This document shows, one piece after another, positions 19,518 through 28,426 of a DNA stretch of 64,000 nucleotides. A model generated the notes under the pieces. The model did no database searches. It had not been told where the DNA came from and saw only the letters and a list, made by a program, of their open reading frames with translations. Each line of letters begins with the position of its first letter. Position 1 is the first letter of the stretch. Both the position numbers and the translations under genes were made by a program. Source of the DNA: G963923955 sp963923955 (lineage in GTDB: Bacteria > Pseudomonadota > Gammaproteobacteria > Eutrophobiales > Eutrophobiaceae); the NCBI GenBank assembly GCA_963923955.1, contig OZ000552.1, positions 744,001 to 808,000 on the forward strand. Reading direction: 5' to 3'.

Positions 19518-21131
19518 ATGGCCCTTCTCAGCGTACAGGATCTGGCCGTGAGTTTTCATACCCGCGATGGCGTGGTTGAGGCGGTGAAGGGCATCTCCTA
19601 TGAAGTCGAGAGCGGTGGCACATTGGGAATCGTCGGCGAGTCCGGTTCGGGGAAATCAGTTTCCTGCCATTCCTTATTAGACCTCATCCCCAAACCACCG
19701 GGGCGGATAGAGTCCGGCCAGGCCTTATTTGCAAAGCTGGATCTGTTGCATTGCTCCAGGCAACAGATGCAAGCGATTCGAGGCGATCGGATCGCCATGA
19801 TCTTCCAGGACCCCATGACTTCCTTAAACCCCTATCTATCCATTGAAACGCAGCTGCTTGAGCCTTTGCTCTTTCATGCCAAGATGGATAAAAAGAGCGC
19901 GATAAAAAAGGCCATCGAATCTTTGGAAGAAGTGGGCATCAATGATGCACAACGAAAGCTGGATTTTTATCCGCATGAGTTCTCCGGAGGGATGCGGCAA
20001 CGGGTGATGATTGCCATGGCCTTGATGACGGAACCGGACCTGCTCATTGCCGATGAACCGACAACGGCGCTGGATGTCACCGTGCAGGCGCAGATCCTGT
20101 CCTTGCTGAAAACACTGCAAAAAAAACATGGCATCGGCATTATCTTTATCACCCATGATCTCGCTGTGGTCGCACAAATTGCCGATGACATTATCGTGAT
20201 GAAACAGGGCCATATCGTGGAGTCCGGGCTGGTCGGGAAAGTCCTGCAAAGCCCGCAACATGAATATACGCAAAAACTCTTGCAAGCCATTCCCAAAGGG
20301 AGCAAGCCGGCGCAATACCAACTGCAAGACGATCCTGAGCCCGTGTTGGAACTGCAAAACGTAAAAACCAGTTATCGCGAGCGCCGCACCTCGCTGTTCA
20401 AAAAACCGGCCGCCATAACGCCGGTTGTCGATAATGTGAGCTTGCATCTGCGTGAAGGTGAGATACTGGGCCTGGTGGGTGAATCCGGATGCGGCAAGTC
20501 AACGCTGTCAAAAACCGTGATGCGGCTGGTCAAGGAGGATAGCGGTTTCATTAAACTCTTAGGAAAGGAATTAACCAGCAGCACACCGACGGAGCTAAAA
20601 ACCCTGCGCAAGGATTTTCAAATGATCTTCCAGGATCCTTACGCTTCCCTAAACCCGAGGATGTCTGTCTATGATACCTTGGCTGAGCCTCTCAAGCTGT
20701 ATGGTCTCGCCAGAAGCAAAAGCGACATGGACGCACAAGTTGCCACCTTGCTGAGCGAAGTGGGCTTATCGCCCAGAGACGTGCGCAAATATCCGCATGA
20801 GTTCTCTGGCGGTCAACGCCAGCGCATCGCCATTGCCCGCGCGATTGCAGTCAGGCCAAAACTGCTTATCGCCGATGAACCGGTATCCGCCCTTGATGTT
20901 ACCATACAGGCACAGATACTGAATCTCATCCTGGCGCTTAATAAAAAATACGCTTTATCCATACTCTTTATCTCTCATGATCTCGGGGTCGTCTGCTATA
21001 TCTCGGATCGAATCGCAGTTATGCAACAGGGAAAAATAATCGAGTTGGACGATACGAAAAAGATCTTTGCCAATGCTGAGCATGCCTATACGCGCGCGCT
21101 GCTGGCGGCCGCCCCGCAGATTCCATGCTAA
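19518..21131 (+). CDS. Peptide ABC transporter ATPase, fused OppD-OppF type
   Basis: A single 537-residue chain with two complete ABC ATPase domains, as in YejF-like proteins, replacing separate OppD and OppF. Domain 1 has Walker A GESGSGKSVS (about 38-47), signature FSGGMRQR and Walker B LLIADEPT. Domain 2 has Walker A GESGCGKSTL (about 320), signature FSGGQRQR and Walker B LLIADEPV. Both retain the switch His (THDL, SHDL). Neither half looks degenerate. It completes an SBP-permease-permease-ATPase set that could act as an autonomous peptide importer. Confidence 0.9.
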   Translation: MALLSVQDLAVSFHTRDGVVEAVKGISYEVESGGTLGIVGESGSGKSVSCHSLLDLIPKPPGRIESGQALFAKLDLLHCSRQQMQAIRGDRIAMIFQDPMTSLNPYLSIETQLLEPLLFHAKMDKKSAIKKAIESLEEVGINDAQRKLDFYPHEFSGGMRQRVMIAMALMTEPDLLIADEPTTALDVTVQAQILSLLKTLQKKHGIGIIFITHDLAVVAQIADDIIVMKQGHIVESGLVGKVLQSPQHEYTQKLLQAIPKGSKPAQYQLQDDPEPVLELQNVKTSYRERRTSLFKKPAAITPVVDNVSLHLREGEILGLVGESGCGKSTLSKTVMRLVKEDSGFIKLLGKELTSSTPTELKTLRKDFQMIFQDPYASLNPRMSVYDTLAEPLKLYGLARSKSDMDAQVATLLSEVGLSPRDVRKYPHEFSGGQRQRIAIARAIAVRPKLLIADEPVSALDVTIQAQILNLILALNKKYALSILFISHDLGVVCYISDRIAVMQQGKIIELDDTKKIFANAEHAYTRALLAAAPQIPC

Positions 21132-21171
21132 CTAACTTGTCCAGTCCATCTATAAAAAACCGGAGTTCATC

Positions 21172-21948
21172 ATGTCCCTGCTACAAGGTAAACGCGCCCT
21201 GATTGTCGGGGTCGCAAGCAACCGATCGATTGCCTGGGGCATCGCCCGGGCCATGCATCGGGAGGGCGCTGCGCTCGCCCTGACCTATCAAAACGACAAG
21301 CTGCGCGAGCGCGTGGAACAATTCGCCGCCGATTGTCATTCCAACATTACTCTTCCCTGTGACGTCAGCGATGACAAGCAGATTATCAGGCTCTTTGAGC
21401 GCCTGGGTGATCACTGGGACAGCCTGGATATTCTGGTGCATTCCGTTGCCTTTGCGCCGCGGGAACTGCTTGGCGGCGACTACCTTGAGACCGTCACCCG
21501 CGAAGGCTTCCTGATGGCGCACGACATCAGTTCCTACAGCTTCTGTGCGCTGGCGGCCGCGGCCAAGCCGATGATGAAACAGGGCAAGGGCGCCATGCTC
21601 ACCTTGAGCTATATCGGGGCGGTGCGGGCGATGCCGAATTACAACGTAATGGGTGTTGCTAAAGCCAGCCTGGAGGCGAATGTGCGCTACATGGCCGCTG
21701 GCCTAGGCCCGGAAGGTATTCGTGTTAATGCAATCTCCGCCGGCCCCATCCGCACTCTGGCCGCATCCGGCATCAAGGGATTAAAAGGCTTTCTCGCCCA
21801 TGTGGAAGCACTCGCGCCCCTGCGCAGAAATGTAACGATCGATGAAGTCGGGAATGTCGCCGCCTTTCTGTGCTCGGATTATGCCTCCGCCATCACCGGG
21901 GAAGTCACCTATGTTGACTGTGGCTACAATTCTGTAGGGGCCACCTGA
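21172..21948 (+). CDS. fabI: Enoyl-[acyl-carrier-protein] reductase (NADH) FabI
   Basis: Last step of each fatty-acid elongation cycle. The 258-residue short-chain dehydrogenase has the FabI-type nucleotide motif GVASNRSIAWGIA. Its active site is YNVMGVAK (Tyr near 157, Lys near 164), the Y-x6-K spacing of FabI. The SYIGAVRAMPNYN segment also fits. GGAG at -11 is a good ribosome-binding site. It follows the transporter by 40 bases; in E. coli fabI lies downstream of another peptide-transport operon (sap). It converges on the symporter gene with a 20-base gap. Confidence 0.94.
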   Translation: MSLLQGKRALIVGVASNRSIAWGIARAMHREGAALALTYQNDKLRERVEQFAADCHSNITLPCDVSDDKQIIRLFERLGDHWDSLDILVHSVAFAPRELLGGDYLETVTREGFLMAHDISSYSFCALAAAAKPMMKQGKGAMLTLSYIGAVRAMPNYNVMGVAKASLEANVRYMAAGLGPEGIRVNAISAGPIRTLAASGIKGLKGFLAHVEALAPLRRNVTIDEVGNVAAFLCSDYASAITGEVTYVDCGYNSVGAT

Positions 21949-21968
21949 TCTCAGTTCAGACCCAAGCC

Positions 21969-23285
21969 TTATGCGGCGCTTGCCCTTGCCTTGTCTTCCC
22001 GCTCAGCGCCATCCGATAAATCCGCATCGGGATCAAAGAACCTGGCCTTGTCCAGTTTCCCTTCGCTGTTGCCAACGATCACCGATACCGTCGCATCGCC
22101 GGTAACATTCACCGCGGTGCGCAGCATGTCCAGCAGCCGATCGACGCCGATGATCAAGGCAATGCCCTCCACCGGCAGGCCGACCTGTTGCAGCACCAGT
22201 GCGAGCGTTATCAAGCCCACCCCGGGCACCGCAGCGGTTCCTATCGAGGCAAGCGTTGCCGTTAGAATCACCGTGAGTAGCGCCGCCGCACCCAGCTCAA
22301 AACCGTAAACCTGGGCGATAAATACCGTGGCAACGCCCTGCATGATCGCCGTGCCATCCATGTTAATCGTGGCACCAAGCGGCACGGTAAAGGAGGCAAC
22401 GGAGCTATCTACGCCCAGACGTTTCTCGACTGTGCGCAGCGTGACCGGCAGGGTTGCGCCTGAGGAGGCGGTGCTAAAGGCAAAGGCCCAGACCGAGCGC
22501 ATCTTTGCATACAGCACCTGCGGCTTAAGCCCCGTTATAAACTTAAGCAGCAGGCTATATACGCCAACGGCATGCAGCAACAAGACCAGCACCACGGTCA
22601 GGAAATATTTGCCCAGATCCAAGATGGCCTGGAAACCGAGTTCGGAGAATAATTTGGCCAACAGGCAAAACACGCCATAGGGGGCCAGCTGCATCAGCAC
22701 CCCGACCATCTTCATCACCACCTGTTCCAGATCACGAAAAAAATCCGCCAGCCGCCGACCGGCAGTGCCTGAGAGTGAAATGGCATAGCCACACAGCAAG
22801 GCAAAGACGATGATCTGTAACATCCTGCCCTCTGCCATCGCCTTGACCGGGTTGGACGGAAAGATGTCAACGAACACCTGCTTCAACGGCGGTGCTTCCT
22901 TGGGCACAAAATCCACGGCATTAAGGGACGCCGCCCCCGCCCCCGGCCCGATGAGCAAGGCTAAAGACAAGGCCAGGCTGATCGCCAGCGCCGTGGTCAG
23001 CAGATACAGCCCCAGGGTCTTGGCCGCAATAGGGCCCATGCGCGCATTATCCCCCAGCGCGGTCGTGCCGCAGATCAATGAAACAAAGACCAGCGGCACC
23101 ACCAGCAGTTTTAATGAGGCGACAAAGATCTGTCCGATGGCATCGAGAAAATCATAGACGAACGCATTAAGCATCTTTACCGGCAACTCGGCCGCAAGCC
23201 ATCCCATGCTCAAGATGAGATTGACGAGCGAGCCCAGGACAATGCCCAGCGCCATGGCGGTCAGAATACGTGCTGTCAGACTCAT
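21969..23285 (-). CDS. Dicarboxylate/amino acid:cation symporter (DAACS family, GltP/DctA-like)
   Basis: Secondary transporter coupling cation flow to uptake of glutamate, aspartate or C4-dicarboxylates. The 438-residue protein has about eight membrane helices plus re-entrant loops. Diagnostic motifs are the serine-rich STASSGATLPVTLRT loop, the GATINMDGTAIMQG motif that binds cation and substrate, and VIVGNSEGKLD near the C-terminus. The exact substrate cannot be read from the sequence. Confidence 0.9.
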   Translation of the reverse strand: MSLTARILTAMALGIVLGSLVNLILSMGWLAAELPVKMLNAFVYDFLDAIGQIFVASLKLLVVPLVFVSLICGTTALGDNARMGPIAAKTLGLYLLTTALAISLALSLALLIGPGAGAASLNAVDFVPKEAPPLKQVFVDIFPSNPVKAMAEGRMLQIIVFALLCGYAISLSGTAGRRLADFFRDLEQVVMKMVGVLMQLAPYGVFCLLAKLFSELGFQAILDLGKYFLTVVLVLLLHAVGVYSLLLKFITGLKPQVLYAKMRSVWAFAFSTASSGATLPVTLRTVEKRLGVDSSVASFTVPLGATINMDGTAIMQGVATVFIAQVYGFELGAAALLTVILTATLASIGTAAVPGVGLITLALVLQQVGLPVEGIALIIGVDRLLDMLRTAVNVTGDATVSVIVGNSEGKLDKARFFDPDADLSDGAEREDKARASAA

Positions 23286-23407
23286 CGATTGTTCAAAGTT
23301 TGCTGGGGCTGATGAAGTGGATCACGCGCTGCTTCCGGACATAGAGCCGCTCTTAAAAAAACCTGCTGGCGAGCATTGAATACCGCAGCAGCCGGGCGCG
23401 CCGCCGG

Positions 23408-25315
23408 CTACAGAGACTCCGCATAAACAGTCACATCGGCATCCTCTCTCAAGTCCCTAAGAAAGAGACTCCAGGCGGCATTGGCCTGCAGACGCTCAAG
23501 CTGCGCACGGATTGCCTGCATCTCTTCTCCTGCAATGGTCTCTGCCGGTGGCTGCCTGACATCATTGAGCGTGATAAGGGCATAATCACCATTGGCCAAG
23601 GAAAGCCCTGCGGAAAATACCTGTCCGGCTGTTGGCCTCGGCAAACGAAAGGCTTGCCTTAGTATGCTGCTGTCTATGCCAGCAGCATCACGTCTTACGC
23701 CCGTGGCCTCCCGCCACGCAAGGCCCTGTTCAGTTCCTATTTCGGCCTGGTCATTGCCTGTCCTTAATTCGGCCAAGATCGCCTCGCCTCTTTTACGCAC
23801 CTGCTCGCTGGCGCGCTCGTATTTGATGCGGGTCAGTATTCGCTCGCGCACCTCAGACAGCGGCCTTTTCATCTCCGGCTGATGCTCATTAACCCGCAGC
23901 ACAAGCAGGCGCTGATTATCCAGTTCAATGACTTCACTGTTATTTCCATTCAACAGGACTTCATCACTAAAGCCGGCCTGTATGATCTTCGGATCAGAAA
24001 TAATCCCGGGGCTGGGTTCGTTGCGACTAAAAAAATCACTCTGCTGAATTTCCAGTTCCAACTCAACTGCCACCTCATCCAGGCTATGCGGCTGCTCAAA
24101 TGCCAGCGCCGCCAGCTGCTCGCCCAGCTCATAAAAACGCTTCTCCGCCTCCCCCTGCTTATAATCTCTCGCAACCTCTTCACGAATGCTGTCAAAGCCG
24201 CTCGTCTCGACTGCCTGTACCTCATCCACCCCGACAATGTGCAGGCCGAATTTGCTTCGTGTCGGCTTGCTGTATTCACCGGCTGCCAAGGCAAAGGCGG
24301 CCTCTTCCACTTCCGCCTCTAAAATGCCGCGTGTCAGAAAACCAAATTCGCTGAATTCGATGGCAAGATCCTGCTGGTCGGCATATTGGCCGGCAAGCTC
24401 GGCAAAGCTCTGCCCGGCTGATAGCAGGTCGTATATCTCCGCAGCAATCGCCTCCGCCCGTCCCCTATCTTCAGCCGATGCATCTTCGCCAACATTGACC
24501 ATTACCTGCTTGATCTTGCGCTGCTCTTCAAGGCTATAGATGGCCTTATTGGTCTCATAATAGGCGAGCAGGTCTGACTCATCGATCGTGATCGCATCAG
24601 CAATCTTCTCCAGCGACAGCACGACATAAGACAGGCTGACCTTCTCCGGCACCTGAAATTGCCGCGCCTCACCGTCATAATAGCCTGCAATGTCAGCATC
24701 CGAGACCGCAATGCCGTCTTTGATCGCATCCGATGACAGCACTGCATAGCTGAAATCCCGGCTTTGATTGATCAATGCGGCAAAACGCAACAGCTCTTTC
24801 TCAGTGATAAATACCGACTCGCTAACGGCACTTTGTAATTGTGCGGTCATGGCATCCTGGCGCAGCCGGGATTCAAACAAAGCCGGCGTTAGGCCCGATT
24901 GAGACAGGGCGCTTTCATACAGGGCCTGGTCAAAGCCATCTGCTCCTTGAAAATACTCGATGCGGTTAATCATTTCCTTAAGCTCGGCATCGCTGATGCG
25001 CAGATCCAGCGATTGATTGGTCTGCCTTAATAATTCCCGCTGTACTACCTCATTGATCGCCTCGCGTTGCAGCAACTCCTCAATGCCATCATGGAAGTTC
25101 CCATCAGAGATCGTCTGCCATTGCTGGCGTATGCGCTGATAGCTGCGCTGGTAATCACGCAGCGAGATCTTCTCACCGTTCACGGAGGCCGCACTCAAGG
25201 CCCCGCCCTGCTCAAAATAATAATTGATGCCCCAAAAGGCGAAGGGGATGATCAAGAGCCCGACAATCACAAAGGCGAGCCAGCCCTTGACCATGTTTCT
25301 GATGATTTGCAGCAT
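23408..25315 (-). CDS. ppiD: Periplasmic folding chaperone / peptidyl-prolyl isomerase PpiD
   Basis: Membrane-anchored chaperone acting on newly exported proteins. The 635-residue protein has an N-terminal membrane helix (about 12-33, GWLAFVIVGLLIIPFAFWGI), a SurA-N-like chaperone region (ISLRDYQRSYQRIRQQW), and a central parvulin domain (about 265-360, AGQSFAELAGQYADQQD and GEYSKPTRSKFGLHIVGVDE). Length and architecture match PpiD. Its position downstream of hupB, with tRNA genes between, is common in gammaproteobacteria. Confidence 0.9.
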   Translation of the reverse strand: MLQIIRNMVKGWLAFVIVGLLIIPFAFWGINYYFEQGGALSAASVNGEKISLRDYQRSYQRIRQQWQTISDGNFHDGIEELLQREAINEVVQRELLRQTNQSLDLRISDAELKEMINRIEYFQGADGFDQALYESALSQSGLTPALFESRLRQDAMTAQLQSAVSESVFITEKELLRFAALINQSRDFSYAVLSSDAIKDGIAVSDADIAGYYDGEARQFQVPEKVSLSYVVLSLEKIADAITIDESDLLAYYETNKAIYSLEEQRKIKQVMVNVGEDASAEDRGRAEAIAAEIYDLLSAGQSFAELAGQYADQQDLAIEFSEFGFLTRGILEAEVEEAAFALAAGEYSKPTRSKFGLHIVGVDEVQAVETSGFDSIREEVARDYKQGEAEKRFYELGEQLAALAFEQPHSLDEVAVELELEIQQSDFFSRNEPSPGIISDPKIIQAGFSDEVLLNGNNSEVIELDNQRLLVLRVNEHQPEMKRPLSEVRERILTRIKYERASEQVRKRGEAILAELRTGNDQAEIGTEQGLAWREATGVRRDAAGIDSSILRQAFRLPRPTAGQVFSAGLSLANGDYALITLNDVRQPPAETIAGEEMQAIRAQLERLQANAAWSLFLRDLREDADVTVYAESL

Positions 25316-25362
25316 AGTGTACTAGATACCGCGGCTTGTCAGAGCGACCCTGACATAAGGAC

Positions 25363-25397
25363 AATAAAAAGGGCGTACCTGTGTAGGAGGGACGCCC
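25363..25397 (-). terminator. Intrinsic terminator after the tRNA pair
   Basis: On the minus strand GGGCGT and ACGCCC pair around a 15-base loop and are followed by TTTTTATT. It lies just downstream of tRNA-Asp and upstream of ppiD, so it separates the tRNA transcript from ppiD. Confidence 0.7.
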
Positions 25398-25406
25398 GGT
25401 ATTTCG

Positions 25407-25483
25407 TGGCGGAGTGGACGGGACTCGAACCCGCGACCCCCGGCGTGACAGGCCGGTATTCTAACCAACTGAACTACCACTCC
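25407..25483 (-). tRNA. tRNA-Asp (GTC)
   Basis: A 77-nt cloverleaf on the minus strand starting GGAGTGGTAGTTCAGTTGG. The anticodon loop CTGTCAC gives anticodon GTC, the T-arm is GCGGGTTCGAGTCCCGT, and the acceptor end is CCACTCCGCCA with encoded CCA. It is very close to typical gammaproteobacterial tRNA-Asp. Confidence 0.97.
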
Positions 25484-25492
25484 GGTGAGTTC

Positions 25493-25568
25493 TGGTGGGT
25501 GCTGAGGGGCTCGAACCCCCGACATTCGCCTTGTAAGGGCGACGCTCTCCCAACTGAGCTAAGCACCC
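25493..25568 (-). tRNA. tRNA-Val (TAC)
   Basis: A 76-nt cloverleaf on the minus strand starting GGGTGCTTAGCTCAGTTGGG. The anticodon loop CTTACAA gives TAC, the T-arm is GGGGGTTCGAGCCCCT, and the acceptor end is AGCACCCACCA with encoded CCA. It lies nine bases upstream of tRNA-Asp in the same transcript. Confidence 0.97.
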
Positions 25569-25591
25569 CTTGCGAGCGGCCAAGACCAGTG

Positions 25592-25864
25592 CTAGTTCAC
25601 GGCGTCTTTCAGCGCCTTGCCGGCCTTGAAACCGGGCACTTTCGAAGCCTTTATCTTTAGCTCCTCGCCGGTGCGCGGATTGCGCCCGGTCCGGGCCTTG
25701 CGCTTGCGCACAGAGAAGGTGCCAAAGCCGACCAGGGTAACGCTATCGCCCTTTTTCAGCGCCTTGGTAACAGCAGCAACAGTGCCATCCACAGCGCGCC
25801 CGGCGGCGGCTTTGGAAATGTCCGCAGCCTCTGCAACTGCATCGATCAGTTCAGTTTTATTCAT
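25592..25864 (-). CDS. hupB: DNA-binding protein HU (HupB-type)
   Basis: Nucleoid-associated protein that bends DNA. The 90-residue length is exactly that of HU. It begins MNKTELIDAVAEAADISK and contains the arm signature GFGTFSVRKRKARTGRNPRT (about 46-65), ending in the KVPGFKAGKALKDAVN helix. AAGGGGA at about -13 is a strong ribosome-binding site. A near-consensus promoter lies at 25949-25977. The order hupB, tRNA-Val, tRNA-Asp, ppiD suggests HU and the tRNAs share a transcript. Confidence 0.97.
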   Translation of the reverse strand: MNKTELIDAVAEAADISKAAAGRAVDGTVAAVTKALKKGDSVTLVGFGTFSVRKRKARTGRNPRTGEELKIKASKVPGFKAGKALKDAVN

Positions 25865-26319
25865 AGTGCTTATTCCCCTTAGAAATAGTGCTTACTAGAT
25901 AAATAAGATGTGAGTTCGTCTGTTTGCCTACGAAATACCAGCGCGGTCTTTATAGCAAGCACCCATAGCCTCGTCAAGCCGAGTCTATGGAAAATTGCGC
26001 AAAAATCCTAGCCTAAGTAAAAACTGATGGGAAAAACCGAGGGCTGTTGCCCGGCGGCAGTTCCCAATACCTAAGCCGTCATTTTTGCATCCGGCAGCAC
26101 TTGCGCTGCGGACGATGATAAGGAAGCGAATCGGCGGAGCGAGGCCAGGAAGCCAGCGCCGAGCAGGGCAAAATCGCGCGCAAGCAGGTTCGGGCATACT
26201 TGAGAGCTTGCCGCACCGCCGCAGATCTTGTCCAAAGGCGCAAACGCATCTAAACTGCGCGTGATAAAAATAAGCGGATCAGTTACGACATGCAGTATAT
26301 CCGTATGAGCCTCTGATTT
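25865..26319. other. Intergenic region between hupB and the threonine-dehydratase-like gene
   Basis: The left third holds the hupB leader and promoter (minus strand). From 25981 to 26319 I see no protein gene. A minus-strand frame reaching down to 26071 overlaps the dehydratase gene and looks like its antisense shadow. Confidence 0.5.
25949..25977 (-). promoter_or_regulatory. Sigma-70-type promoter of hupB
   Basis: On the minus strand TTGACG (25977-25972) and TATAAA (25954-25949) are separated by exactly 17 bases. Both hexamers match five of six consensus positions. The distance to the hupB ATG leaves a leader of about 75 bases. Confidence 0.8.
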
Positions 26320-27288
26320 ATGTTCAACAGAACTGAACTTGCGGCGGCGGCAGAGTTGGTGCATCGGCACATGCCGCCCACCCCGCAATACAACTGGCCG
26401 CTGCTCAGCCAGCATGTCGGGGCCGAGCTCTGGGTCAAGCACGAGAACCATACGCCCACCGGTGCCTTCAAGGCGCGCGGCGGGATCACCTTCATCGACT
26501 GGCTGAAACGCAGCGACCCTGATTGCCCGGGCATTTGCACCGCCACGCGCGGCAATCATGGACAATCCCAGGCCCGTGCTGCCACCGCAGCCGGGCTGCG
26601 GACAAAGGTCTATGTACCCTGCGGTAATTCGGTGGAAAAGAATGCCGCGATGCGGGCCTTTGGTGCCGAACTGGTGGAGTTTGGCAACGACTTCGACAGC
26701 GCACGGGTCGAGGCCCTGCGCGTGGCCGCAGAAGAAGGGCTGCACATCGTTCCCCCGTTTCATCGCGAGCTGGTGCGCGGCGTCGCCACCTATGCCTATG
26801 AACTCTTCACCGCCCAACCGGATCTTGACACGGTCTATGTCCCCATCGGTTGCGGCTCAGGCATCTGCGGCACAATCATCGCGCGCGACGCTCTGGGCAT
26901 GAAAACCAAGATCGTCGCAGTAGTCAGCGCAGCCGCGCAAACGGCGCGCCTGTCCGTTGAGGCCGGGAGATTGGTGGAAACCCCTTCCGCCCACACCTTT
27001 GCCGACGGCATGGCCGTGCGCGTGCCGGTGCAGGAGGCCATGGACATCTATGGCCCCGGTGCGGAACGCTTTGTCACCGTCAGCGATGCCGAGGTGGCGG
27101 ATGCCATCCGCCTGTATTTCCGCCTGACGCATAACGTGGCCGAAGGTGCCGGCGCGGCCCCGTTGGCCGCGCTCAAGCAAGAGCGAGAGCGGATGGCGGG
27201 CAAGAAGGTGGGCGTGATCCTCTGCGGCGGCAACATAGACACAGCGTGGTTCCAGGAGGTTCTGGCCGGCGGTACGCCGCAGCCCTGA
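26320..27288 (+). CDS. PLP-dependent threonine/serine dehydratase-like enzyme
   Basis: Member of the fold-type II PLP family, probably deaminating threonine or serine to a 2-oxo acid. The 322-residue protein has the PLP-lysine motif PTGAFKARGG (Lys near 50), the Asn-containing loop TATRGNHGQS, the phosphate-binding glycine loop PIGCGSGICG (about 184) and the C-terminal ILCGGN. It lacks the ACT regulatory domain of biosynthetic IlvA, so a catabolic or accessory role is more likely. The start is the first ATG; no strong ribosome-binding site was seen. Racemase or 3-hydroxyaspartate dehydratase activity cannot be excluded. Confidence 0.82.
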   Translation: MFNRTELAAAAELVHRHMPPTPQYNWPLLSQHVGAELWVKHENHTPTGAFKARGGITFIDWLKRSDPDCPGICTATRGNHGQSQARAATAAGLRTKVYVPCGNSVEKNAAMRAFGAELVEFGNDFDSARVEALRVAAEEGLHIVPPFHRELVRGVATYAYELFTAQPDLDTVYVPIGCGSGICGTIIARDALGMKTKIVAVVSAAAQTARLSVEAGRLVETPSAHTFADGMAVRVPVQEAMDIYGPGAERFVTVSDAEVADAIRLYFRLTHNVAEGAGAAPLAALKQERERMAGKKVGVILCGGNIDTAWFQEVLAGGTPQP

Positions 27289-27447
27289 TTTCGGCAATCC
27301 CCCGCAAAACGCTTACCACACAGTTACAAAAACCGCACACCCCTTGTTTGCTTAAGCCCCATCGTACTGCTGCAAGCAATCAGGATGCTGATGTAGCATC
27401 ATGGAATTTCATGCAGTAGCAGTGTTAGCCGAGGGGGCGGCAGTGAG

Positions 27448-27831
27448 ATGCAGGTGCGCTTTACTCGATTGGAATTGCGCAAGATGAAAGATGCGATTAT
27501 GCTGCATAACCATCCCCATGTGACGTCTTTTTCCAAAGATGATATTGCCTTTGCTGCCACCAATCAGGTGGCCGAGATGCGTGTAGTGGATCCGATATAC
27601 CGCTATAGTATGAAGCCACCCAAGGGAGGCTGGAATAAGAAGGTGTGGGAGAGTATGCTGTGGCCAGCGATGATTAAGTCTAGCGTGAAAGTTCGAGCGC
27701 GCATGCTTAAAAAGGCATACGATGGCAAAATTACTAACGATCACTATTCGGTAAATGAACAACATGAAATCTGGCGTCAAACAGCTAAACAAATCGGCAT
27801 TATCTACCAACGGAAACGGAGACATTCCTAG
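27448..27831 (+). CDS. JAB/MPN-like domain protein, toxin-like fragment
   Basis: A 127-residue protein without a signal peptide. Residues 14-34 read DAIMLHNHPHVTSFSKDDIAF with one gap-free H-N-H-P and a following S-x-x-D, resembling the JAMM metal-binding pattern HxH...SxxD. The spacing is one residue shorter than in RadC, and the upstream catalytic Glu is not visible. A similar HNHP segment followed by a distal H..W....A...G..Y helix is, from memory, found at the C-terminus of phage-head and polymorphic-toxin proteins. This looks like a C-terminal fragment of such a protein. It overlaps the next gene by 77 bases. Function is not assignable with certainty. Confidence 0.55.
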   Translation: MQVRFTRLELRKMKDAIMLHNHPHVTSFSKDDIAFAATNQVAEMRVVDPIYRYSMKPPKGGWNKKVWESMLWPAMIKSSVKVRARMLKKAYDGKITNDHYSVNEQHEIWRQTAKQIGIIYQRKRRHS

Positions 27832-28039
27832 TGTGTATGTTCTTCGTGATCCTGCTCATCCGCGCTGCGCTTGGAGTCCCGTATGCTTTGATTGTGCACA
27901 TGCTGGCGCTATGTCGTTACGTATCTGTAAAGCCTTTCCTGATGGCATCCCCCATGAGATATGGATAGGCAAGAACAAGCACACCGAACCTTATCCCGGA
28001 GACAATGGCATTGTCTTTGAGCAGTACAAGCCAGAATAG
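27755..28039 (+). CDS. Small Cys-rich protein, possible partner/immunity of the preceding gene
   Basis: 94 residues in a different frame from the preceding gene. The conserved-looking core has paired cysteines (CAWSPVCFDCAH), then ICKAFPDGIPHEIWIGKNKH and PYPGDNGIVFEQ. The C(x6)CxxC plus later Cys arrangement suggests a small zinc-binding or disulfide fold. The CxAFPxGIP...GDxGIxFE pattern is one I associate with small proteins next to phage-like or toxin genes, but I cannot name a family. The start is uncertain: the N-terminal ~25 residues overlap the upstream gene, and GTG at 27831 is an alternative. Confidence 0.55.
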   Translation: MNNMKSGVKQLNKSALSTNGNGDIPSVYVLRDPAHPRCAWSPVCFDCAHAGAMSLRICKAFPDGIPHEIWIGKNKHTEPYPGDNGIVFEQYKPE

Positions 28040-28426
28040 TCATTTCACGCATTCTGAAAGCCTTTCCCCTATTTGAAAATCCGTCTATTCAGAAGACAGA
28101 CTTTAGAGAATGCCACTGCGTGGCATACTTTATTTTCAGTCCTCCGTCTTCCGTTGTCCGTCCTCTGTATTCCCTGCCTTCCTTACCGGTTTTATTAAAA
28201 CGTTCTAATAGAACGGGCTGTTTTCGCTGTTCTATGCTGTTCGCCATACTCTATTTCAGCGAGCAAAAAAGGTGCTGGTCAGCCAGAACGACAATGGCCG
28301 TATGTGTTTTCGGGGACAGGCGGTGCCGGTTATTTAAGGGCAAGATATTTATTTAAGGAAGCACTGATTCAATAAGAGCTTCCAGCTTTTTCACCAGCAA
28401 GGAAGACCAACAGTTTCGGAGATGGA
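28040..28426. other. Intergenic region downstream of modC
   Basis: No gene supported; a 78-codon frame at 28120-28356 is low-complexity and unconvincing. Positions 28353-28383 hold a solo copy of the MITE end (below), whose hairpin followed by T-rich sequence on the minus strand could serve as the modC terminator. Confidence 0.5.
28353..28383 (+). repeat. Solo terminal repeat of the MITE-like element
   Basis: TTAAGGAAGCACTGA (28353-28367) matches 14 of 15 bases of the left end of the element at 34734. It is followed by AAGAGCTTCC, which reforms the first hairpin (GGAAGC/GCTTCC). The remaining hairpins are absent. Confidence 0.65.

Noticed and set aside
26071..26817. Minus-strand 248-codon frame opposite the threonine-dehydratase-like gene
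   Set aside because: It is mostly the antisense of a clear enzyme gene; the part outside it shows no motif.
28120..28356. 78-codon frame downstream of modC
   Set aside because: It starts in pyrimidine-rich low-complexity DNA and has no recognisable domain.
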